Assembly (NCBI GenBank): GCA_039933175.1
Contig: JBDTOR010000097.1
Location: 1-9,101, forward strand
Direction of reading: 5' to 3'
Length of the DNA stretch: 9,101 nt
Origin: Hyphomicrobium_A sp039933175
GTDB taxonomy: Bacteria > Pseudomonadota > Alphaproteobacteria > Rhizobiales > Hyphomicrobiaceae
Shown: piece after piece, positions 1 through 4,260 of the stretch
How the letters are laid out: each line of letters starts with the position of its first letter
How positions within the stretch are numbered: position 1 is the first letter of the stretch
Made by a program: the position numbers and the translations under genes
Notes under the pieces: model-generated
Databases searched by the model: none
Told to the model about the DNA's origin: nothing
What the model saw: only the letters and a program-made list of their open reading frames with translations

Positions 1-62
1 TGCGCCGAAGCAACCGTCGGCAGCGCGAGCAACACGCCCGCTGCGACTACCCACCTGAGCAT
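1..62 (-). CDS. Start of an exported protein (partial, N-terminus only)
   Basis: Only the first 20 codons lie in the window; the gene continues off the left edge. The ATG is at 62-60 on the minus strand, preceded by an AGGGAG ribosome-binding sequence about 8 bases upstream. The translation starts MLRW, continues with a hydrophobic stretch (VVAAGVLLALP) and ends in VASA at the edge. That is a classic Sec signal peptide: a short basic n-region, a hydrophobic core and an Ala-x-Ala signal peptidase I site near residue 20. The mature protein should be periplasmic or secreted. It follows pqqE on the same strand after about 170 bp, so it could be co-transcribed or have its own promoter. A periplasmic quinoprotein or associated factor would fit the context, but nothing of the mature protein is visible, so I assign no function. 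Confidence 0.75.
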   Translation of the reverse strand, partial: MLRWVVAAGVLLALPTVASA

Positions 63-233
63 CCCGTTTCTCCCTGTTTCGACGATCACGCGTCGTTTTG
101 GATGGCGCGCGTATCATCTGATGGCGATCGTGAATGTGCCAAGCCTTTTCTGAACTTGGACTGAACACGATGCCGCACCCGCGGTTCCCCGACGGCGGCA
201 GTCAGGATTTACCGAAGGCGTGCCGGCGGCGCG
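63..233. other. Intergenic region between pqqE and the exported-protein gene
   Basis: These 171 bp hold no convincing gene. Reading the minus strand, I see no clear intrinsic terminator after the pqqE stop; a TGCCGC/GCGGCA pair exists but has no T-run. There is a direct repeat, CTGAAC-N5-CTGAAC, at 150-166, and a weak TTGGCA (-35-like) at 142-137 on the minus strand without a good -10. The downstream gene may therefore have its own weak or activator-dependent promoter, or be read through from pqqE. Confidence 0.4.
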
Positions 234-1484
234 TTAAGCGTCGCTCGACACGGGGGCTTTTTGCACTGCGGGCTTGGGCGTTGCACCGCCCGGCCGGCGG
301 TAGATGAAGTCCGGCGGGATCTGGTGCGACTCCACATCTGCCACTTTCGCCCACTCCTCGTGCATCGGCGAAAGGGAGCAGGCGGGGTCGGTGTTGGCCG
401 CGTCTCCGGTCAGGGCAAACGCCTGGCAACGGCAGCCGCCGAAATCGATCTCGCGCCGCGGGCAGGTCCGGCACGGCTCCTTCATCCACTCGGTGCCGCG
501 GTACTTCTGGAATGCCGATCCGTTCAGCCAGATATCGGCCAGCGGCCTGTCGCGCACGCTGTCGAACTGGAGGTGCGTGATCGATTCCGCCGCATGGCAG
601 GGCAGCACGCGGCCCGACGGCGTGACGTTGATGATGCCCTTGCCCCAACCGCCCATGCAGGGCTTGGGGAACTTGGCGTAGTAGTCCGGCACGACCGAGT
701 CGATGACGATGATGCCCTTCAGACGCTCACGTTCGCGCTCGACCACACGCGCCGCGGTCATGAACGCTTCGCGCGTCGGCATCAACGAGCCGCGGTTTTT
801 GAGGGCCCAGGCGTAGTACTGCACGTGGGCGATCTCGACACGTCCGGCGCCGAGCTCGACCGCGTAGTTGATGATCGCTTCCACGCTATTGATGTTGTGG
901 CGATGAATCGGCGCGTTGATGGTCAGGGGCATGCCGAGTTCGCGCACCCAGCCGGCCACTTCCTTCTTCTTGGCGCTGCCGCCCTTGTAGCCGCCGATGC
1001 GGTCGGCATTCTCGGCCTGCGTGTCGACGTCCTGAATGGAGATCTGCACGTGGTCGAGGCCGCACGCCTTCAGCTTCTCGAGCCGGTCGCGCTTCAGCAG
1101 CACCGCGGCGGTGATGAGATTGGTGTAGAGGCCGTTCTCGGCAGCCGTCGTGACGATCTCTTCGAGGTCGCGGCGCGCCGTCGGCTCGCCGCCGGACAGA
1201 TGCACCTGCAGGATGCCGAGCTGGGCCGCCTCCCGCATGACTTTCTGCCACTCGGCCGTCGTCAGCTCGGTGTTGCCCTTTTCGAGCTCGAGCGGATTGG
1301 AGCAGTAGGGGCACTGCAAGGGACAGCGATGCGTCAGCTCGGCGAGGAGACCGATTGGCGCGCGCACGACACACGACGGATCTGGCGTGGGCGATGAGGC
1401 TGCATCGCAGCGCATCTCACCGGCGTCCATCGTCACCGTCGATTCCTTGACGTGCTTGGCATGGGTAGGGGCAGATTCGTTCAT
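234..1484 (-). CDS. pqqE: PqqE, radical SAM PqqA peptide cyclase
   Basis: PqqE makes the first modification in PQQ synthesis: using S-adenosylmethionine and Fe-S clusters it joins the glutamate gamma carbon to the tyrosine ring of PqqA while PqqD presents the peptide. The 416-residue product has the radical-SAM motif C54-x3-C58-x2-C61 (CPLQCPYC), then HLSGGEP at 95-101. The C-terminal SPASM region carries C276, C296, C338, C341, C351, C353 and C369. D347, between C341 and C351, occupies the position of the unusual aspartate ligand of the second auxiliary cluster in M. extorquens PqqE. The ATG overlaps the pqqD stop as ATGA, with AGGGAG about 10 bases upstream, which supports this start. The N-terminus is about 28 residues longer than in the M. 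extorquens protein, so an internal start (M19 or M24) is possible. Cytoplasmic. Confidence 0.97.
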   Translation of the reverse strand: MNESAPTHAKHVKESTVTMDAGEMRCDAASSPTPDPSCVVRAPIGLLAELTHRCPLQCPYCSNPLELEKGNTELTTAEWQKVMREAAQLGILQVHLSGGEPTARRDLEEIVTTAAENGLYTNLITAAVLLKRDRLEKLKACGLDHVQISIQDVDTQAENADRIGGYKGGSAKKKEVAGWVRELGMPLTINAPIHRHNINSVEAIINYAVELGAGRVEIAHVQYYAWALKNRGSLMPTREAFMTAARVVERERERLKGIIVIDSVVPDYYAKFPKPCMGGWGKGIINVTPSGRVLPCHAAESITHLQFDSVRDRPLADIWLNGSAFQKYRGTEWMKEPCRTCPRREIDFGGCRCQAFALTGDAANTDPACSLSPMHEEWAKVADVESHQIPPDFIYRRPGGATPKPAVQKAPVSSDA

Positions 1485-1783
1485 GCCTTCACTACTCCCT
1501 TGTCTGCGAGGTCCTGGAACATCGCGATGATGTCGGCCTCGATTTCCTCCGCCGGCGCATTGTACTCTTTTGACATGACCTCGACGATCTCGCCGACGGT
1601 CCGCTCGCCATCACAAAGCTTCAAGATTGCGACAGCGATCTCGTCCGGATCGAACAGGCGCTCGGGAGCGAGGATCAGCCAGCGGTTGCGGCCGGCGTCA
1701 TGCCGCATCTTTATATAGGGTGGCATCACCGGCTTGCTGGCGACCGTGATGATCGCGCGCTGGCGTGGTGCAGTTTCACCCAT
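1481..1783 (-). CDS. pqqD: PqqD, PqqA-binding peptide chaperone
   Basis: PqqD is the RiPP recognition element of the pathway. It binds the precursor PqqA and delivers it to PqqE. The 100-residue product is the usual PqqD size and reads as a family member: an N-terminal strand region around RWLILAPERLF (34-44), a helical segment with LCDGERTVGEIV (56-67), and a C-terminal helix ending DLADKGVVKA. Two starts compete. The ATG at 1789 forms ATGA with the pqqC stop, but its GGAGG is only one base away. The ATG at 1783 lies 7 bases from the same GGAGG, so I chose it. The stop overlaps the pqqE start (ATGA). It is a free-standing protein here, whereas in Methylobacterium it is fused to PqqC. Confidence 0.95.
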   Translation of the reverse strand: MGETAPRQRAIITVASKPVMPPYIKMRHDAGRNRWLILAPERLFDPDEIAVAILKLCDGERTVGEIVEVMSKEYNAPAEEIEADIIAMFQDLADKGVVKA

Positions 1784-1785
1784 TC

Positions 1786-2562
1786 TCATGCCTCCGGACG
1801 AAATGCGCCGGGGGGGAGATGCCCTTCGACGTAGGCGTGCTGCAGGGCATCGAGCTGCACCCACAGCACATTGCATTTGAAGCGGACGGCGTCGACGCAG
1901 GCTTCCTGCTCGTCGCGCGTCTTGGCGTTCTTCAGAACGTAGTCGAGCGCAAAGTCGGCATCGCGCGGCGCCTGCGTCAGACGGCGCTTGAAGTAGGCCA
2001 TTACCTTGTCGTCGATGAAGGCCGGGTAGTTCTCCAGCATGCCGGAGATGCGCTCCTTGTGGATTTTCGGGGCGAACAGCTCGGTCAGCGAAGAGGCGAC
2101 AGCGATGGTGATCGGCTGCTCGCGCACGAACGTGACGTAGGCTTCGACGGCGAACTTGGTTGCCGGCAGGGCGCCCTTCATGGAAATGACGTAGTCGCGG
2201 TCAAGCCCCAGCCCATCGGTGAGGAATAGCCAGCGCTCGATGCCGCCGACCTCCTCGCCGTAGCCGTCGTGATCGAGAAGGCGGTGCGCCCACTCGCGTC
2301 GCAGCTCGCGGTCATACAGCCGGCTGATCAGTGCGGCGTCCTTGCGCGGCACCGCCGACTGGTAGCAGAAGCGGTTGAGCGCCCAGGCCTGCACCTGCTG
2401 CTTGGTCAGCTTCCCGCCATGCAGCATGTGATGGAAGGGATGTTTGTCGTGGTAGCGCTCGGCGCCAACGGCGCGGATGGCCGCCTCGAAGTCGGCGACC
2501 GACAAAGGCTCCTGAGCTTTGCGCTCGGTGCTCTTACGCTCCAGGCTCACCGCTTCGGTCAT
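1786..2562 (-). CDS. pqqC: PqqC, pyrroloquinoline-quinone synthase
   Basis: PqqC catalyses the last step, the cofactor-free ring closure and eight-electron oxidation of AHQQ to PQQ, consuming oxygen. The 258-residue protein is full length. Residues matching active-site positions of the Klebsiella enzyme are present: R64 and Q68 (in NRFCYQ), H98 (LLDHDG), Y142, E161 and H168 (ELFAPKIH), Y190, an arginine at 193-194 and K229. YHDKHPFHH at 37-45 is the family signature near the N-terminus. Its ATG overlaps the pqqB stop (ATGA), and GGAGGT lies 6 bases upstream, so the start is secure. The first 18 or so residues are a polar, charged extension. The stop is followed after 2 bp by the chosen pqqD start. 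Belongs to the TenA/PqqC haem-oxygenase-like helical fold; cytoplasmic. Confidence 0.97.
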   Translation of the reverse strand: MTEAVSLERKSTERKAQEPLSVADFEAAIRAVGAERYHDKHPFHHMLHGGKLTKQQVQAWALNRFCYQSAVPRKDAALISRLYDRELRREWAHRLLDHDGYGEEVGGIERWLFLTDGLGLDRDYVISMKGALPATKFAVEAYVTFVREQPITIAVASSLTELFAPKIHKERISGMLENYPAFIDDKVMAYFKRRLTQAPRDADFALDYVLKNAKTRDEQEACVDAVRFKCNVLWVQLDALQHAYVEGHLPPGAFRPEA

Positions 2563-3488
2563 AGACGCACCTCCATGCCATCGTACCCGACTTCCCAGCC
2601 TGCGCCTTCAACGGACTTGCGGGCGGGCGAGTTCTCGTCCAGCGCCGGGTTCGAGTTGTTTATATGAACATATATGAGCCTTCCGACGCCAAGTTTCGAG
2701 AACGCGGCGATCGATCCTGAGGCCCCCGACATGCTGGTATGGCCCATTCGGGCTCCCGTTTTGTTAAGCAGGCCCTGCTCCAGCATCTCGTCGTCGGTAA
2801 ATAGGGTGCCATCGAAAAAGACGATGGATGCGCCCTTGAGGCGCGCTCCGAGCTTCTCATCTACGGCGGCGCAGCCGGGGATGTAAAAGAAGGACTTCTT
2901 CTCGGCCGGATCAGTAATTTTTAGGCCGATGGTGTCGCCGGCGCGGCTGCCGAAGTCCGCGGAGGACTTGTCCTCCAGGTAGAGGGCGACCTTGCCGGGC
3001 ACCGCGAAGGCTTCGACGGTCAGGCCGAGGTCGACCCCGGCGCCCTCCAGCTTGAAGGGCTTATCGAGCGCGATTTCGATCCGCGGCACCAGCGGCTCGG
3101 CCAGCACCTGGAACACAGAGTTGGCGCGCAGCGTCTCCAGCACCCGGTCGGAAGCGTAGATCGAGAACGGCTGCGCCTCGCGCAGGTTGATGAGGCCGAT
3201 GATGTGGTCGACGTCGCCATTGGTCAGCACCGCCGCCTTGATCGGGCTGTGGCGCAGGCCGACCTTCGGGTCGGCGTGCAATTGCGGGGTCTCGTTGAGC
3301 TGTTGGCGCAGATCGGGCGAGGCGTTGAGCAGGGCCCAATTGACGCCGTCGCGGCTGACCGCAAGCGACGACTGCGTGCGCGCCCTGAAACCAGGGGTTC
3401 CAGCTCGCACGGCGGCGCAGTTGCGGCAGTTACAGTTCCACTGCGGGAACCCACCGCCTGCGGCAGATCCCAGAACCTTGATGATCAT
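2559..3488 (-). CDS. pqqB: PqqB, metallo-hydrolase-fold PQQ biosynthesis protein
   Basis: PqqB is a metallo-beta-lactamase-fold protein thought to hydroxylate the tyrosine-derived part of the excised Glu-Tyr intermediate; older literature proposes a role in export. From this start it is 309 residues, the family norm. It begins MIIKVLGSAAGGGFPQWNC, followed by the C19-x-C21-x2-C24 zinc-site motif. GDVDHIIGL (91-99) carries the fold's Asp-His pair, FFDGTLF is at 224-230, MGHTSMSG at 248-255, and the conserved HINNSNPALDE at 275-285. The start is not certain: no good ribosome-binding sequence precedes the ATG at 3488. An in-frame ATG at 3530 would add 14 residues not typical of the family and also lacks a clear site. 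The gene follows the pqqA hairpin by about 50 bp, and its stop overlaps pqqC. Confidence 0.96.
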   Translation of the reverse strand: MIIKVLGSAAGGGFPQWNCNCRNCAAVRAGTPGFRARTQSSLAVSRDGVNWALLNASPDLRQQLNETPQLHADPKVGLRHSPIKAAVLTNGDVDHIIGLINLREAQPFSIYASDRVLETLRANSVFQVLAEPLVPRIEIALDKPFKLEGAGVDLGLTVEAFAVPGKVALYLEDKSSADFGSRAGDTIGLKITDPAEKKSFFYIPGCAAVDEKLGARLKGASIVFFDGTLFTDDEMLEQGLLNKTGARMGHTSMSGASGSIAAFSKLGVGRLIYVHINNSNPALDENSPARKSVEGAGWEVGYDGMEVRL

Positions 3489-3540
3489 TGGAGCCGTCTG
3501 CTTACGGGCGCGCACTTCCGCCGAGAACATGGCGCCCGAT

Positions 3541-3575
3541 AAAACAACGGCGGCCGAATGTTCGACCGCCGTTGT
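3541..3575 (-). terminator. Hairpin with T-run between pqqA and pqqB (terminator or attenuator)
   Basis: On the minus strand a perfect 10-base pair of arms, ACAACGGCGG and CCGCCGTTGT, encloses a part that extends the stem through a U-G wobble and CGA/TCG to an ACAT tetraloop. That gives about 14 pairs, followed directly by TTTT. It lies 38 bp after the pqqA stop and ahead of pqqB. This is a textbook intrinsic terminator shape inside an operon. Partial read-through would give an abundant pqqA-only RNA and a scarcer full-length one. That is known for pqqA in M. extorquens; here it is inference. Confidence 0.88.
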
Positions 3576-3580
3576 CGGAA

Positions 3581-3599
3581 ACTCACAGAGTTAGTGAGT
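3581..3599 (-). repeat. Small inverted repeat between pqqA and the terminator
   Basis: ACTCAC and GTGAGT form a 6-bp inverted repeat with a 7-base loop. It lies between the pqqA stop and the stronger terminator hairpin. There is no T-run, so it is not a terminator by itself. It could protect the 3' end of the short pqqA RNA. Confidence 0.45.
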
Positions 3600-3612
3600 G
3601 GATCGACAGTCG

Positions 3613-3702
3613 TTAGATGATGTCGATCTCAGCCGGCATGTACGAGGTAACCTCGAGGCCAACTTCCTGCTCACGAACTGCGGGCTTGGTCCAAACCTTC
3701 AT
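3613..3702 (-). CDS. pqqA: PqqA, PQQ precursor peptide
   Basis: PqqA is the ribosomally made substrate from which PQQ is built. The reading frame runs from ATG at 3702-3700 to TAA at 3615-3613 and encodes 29 residues beginning MKVWTKPAV and ending AEIDII. The diagnostic Glu-x3-Tyr is present as E17-V-T-S-Y21 (LEVTSY); these two residues are cross-linked by PqqE and become the PQQ skeleton. The segment before it is the leader bound by PqqD. A strong GGAGG lies 5 bases before the ATG, in line with high expression. It heads the operon and is separated from pqqB by about 125 bp holding two hairpins. The peptide needs a protease to release the cross-linked dipeptide; no such protease gene (pqqF/pqqG type) is in the window. 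Confidence 0.97.
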   Translation of the reverse strand: MKVWTKPAVREQEVGLEVTSYMPAEIDII

Positions 3703-3732
3703 AACTTCCTCCTATTCGGCAAGATGCCGTCC

Positions 3733-3762
3733 AAAAATGGCTGGCCCCGCCGAGGGCCCACC
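3733..3762 (-). terminator. Terminator-like hairpin in the pqqA leader
   Basis: On the minus strand GGTGGGCC and GGCCAGCC can pair (seven pairs including one G-U, with one G-A mismatch) around an 8-base loop, directly followed by ATTTTT. It ends about 30 bases before the pqqA ATG. The shape is that of an intrinsic terminator in the 5' leader, so it may be an attenuator of the pqq operon or the end of an upstream RNA. The stem is imperfect. Confidence 0.45.
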
Positions 3763-3765
3763 CCT

Positions 3766-3795
3766 GAAGCGATTACCTCTTCGTAGGGTCGCTTC
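3766..3795 (-). repeat. Inverted repeat in the pqqA leader
   Basis: GAAGCGA and TCGCTTC form a perfect 7-bp inverted repeat spaced by 16 bases. Inside it CCT/AGG can add three pairs around an ACGAAG loop. It lies just upstream of the terminator-like hairpin in the pqqA leader and does not share bases with it, so in RNA the two would form consecutive stem-loops. Confidence 0.5.
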
Positions 3796-3826
3796 ATTCT
3801 GCGGATCTGGAACACGCAAGTCCGGA

Positions 3827-3894
3827 CCGCCATGGCGGCTATAAACCACACGCGATTTTGGAACGGAAGTAAATCGGTCTCACAAACGCGTGTG
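3827..3894 (-). promoter_or_regulatory. Possible pqqA promoter region with nested dyads
   Basis: On the minus strand a -10-like TTATAG (3844-3839) is followed at once by a perfect 12-bp palindrome, CCGCCATGGCGG (3827-3838), where transcription would begin. Upstream, an 8-bp inverted repeat has arms CACACGCG (3847-3854) and CGCGTGTG (3887-3894), centred 40 bp apart. I see no matching -35, so any promoter would depend on an activator. The dyads are direct observations; the promoter role is inference. Confidence 0.35.
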
Positions 3895-3926
3895 CTATCC
3901 GTCACCTAACCGTCGTGCGCGCGCTC

Positions 3927-3945
3927 GCATTTGCGAACGAAATGC
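3927..3945. promoter_or_regulatory. 19-bp dyad, possible operator
   Basis: GCATTT-N7-AAATGC is a perfect 6-bp inverted repeat spanning 19 bp, the size of a typical helix-turn-helix dimer site. It overlaps TCGCA-TT-TGCGA, a second small dyad. It lies between the two divergent operons, so it could control either. The bound protein is unknown. Confidence 0.35.
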
Positions 3946-4053
3946 ATCGCGGGAAAGATGGGTCTCGAAGTCGTCCGCCGTCCGCTTTTTTTCGTCGCCT
4001 CCCGCAACGGACGATAGCCTAGACAACTCTACCGGCCGTGGTGCTCGAAACCG

Positions 4054-4069
4054 CTGCCTAGGAAGGCAG
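4054..4069. repeat. Short perfect hairpin sequence
   Basis: CTGCCT-AGGA-AGGCAG is a perfect 6-bp inverted repeat with a 4-base centre. No T-run follows on either strand, so a terminator is unlikely. Confidence 0.4.
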
Positions 4070-4147
4070 TTGGACGAGGGACTCCGGCGGCAAATCATCG
4101 CAAACCCATGCCCAAACACGCTGCAAGGCCGGAAAATCGTTCTTATC

Positions 4148-4199
4148 TTGAGGCGGAGGGGCCCCGGCAATAGAAAATTCTACTTAGATCAACTATAAC
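4148..4199 (+). promoter_or_regulatory. Candidate cysG promoter(s)
   Basis: Two overlapping possibilities face cysG. The first has TTGAGG (4148-4153), a 17-base spacer and TAGAAA (4171-4176). The second has the stronger -10, TATAAC (4194-4199), but a poor -35. The stretch between is AT-rich and contains the dyad TAGAA-AA-TTCTA (4171-4182). A good -10 with a weak -35 is common for activator-dependent sulfur-assimilation promoters, for example those of LysR-type CysB-like regulators. That regulator is a guess; no gene for it is in the window. Confidence 0.5.
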
Positions 4200-4240
4200 A
4201 AGGGACCGACCGGAAGCGGCGCACGGGCTGCCGCTGGGGG

Positions 4241-4258
4241 CCGGTTTACCCTAACCGG
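4241..4258 (+). repeat. Hairpin directly before the cysG start
   Basis: CCGGTT and AACCGG form a perfect 6-bp stem with a 6-base TACCCT loop, ending two bases before the ATG at 4261. An upstream AGCGGC/GCCGCT pair (4215-4220 and 4230-4235) gives a second stem. No Shine-Dalgarno sequence is seen in this leader, so the structure may affect translation initiation. Confidence 0.5.
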
Positions 4259-4260
4259 TC

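Larger units (their letters stand above)
3703..4260. other. Divergent intergenic region between pqqA and cysG
   Basis: These 558 bp separate two divergent operons and should hold both promoters. I find no convincing protein gene: the open frames here are short, have no ribosome-binding sites and have arginine-, serine- and proline-rich translations. What can be seen is a series of inverted repeats (3766-3795, 3827-3838, 3847-3894, 3927-3945, 4054-4069, 4171-4182, 4241-4258), a run of seven T at 3986-3992, a GTCCGCC-GTCCGC tandem repeat just before that T-run, and promoter-like elements near both genes. It is less GC-rich in the parts next to cysG. The stretch from about 3950 to 4140 has no recognisable function. 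Confidence 0.6.

Noticed and set aside
261..1397. Long open frame on the plus strand (378 codons) opposite pqqE
   Set aside because: It is antisense to a clear radical-SAM gene with all motifs. Long antisense frames are common in GC-rich coding DNA, and its translation shows no family motif.
3699..3905. Minus-strand 68-codon frame overlapping the pqqA start
   Set aside because: It covers the pqqA leader, has no ribosome-binding site, and lies in a different frame from pqqA.
3976..3992. Tandem GTCCGCC-GTCCGC followed by seven T, as a plus-strand terminator
   Set aside because: There is a T-run but no convincing stem before it, and no plus-strand gene upstream to terminate.
3890..4198. Plus-strand 102-codon frame in the divergent region (and the 91-codon frame opposite it at 3895-4170)
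   Set aside because: No ribosome-binding site, Arg/Ser/Pro-rich composition, and it runs through promoter-like sequence ahead of cysG.
4200..4260. SAM or other known sulfur riboswitch in the cysG leader
   Set aside because: The leader after the likely promoter is only about 60 bases, and I could not recognise any known riboswitch consensus in it. An Infernal search against Rfam would settle it.
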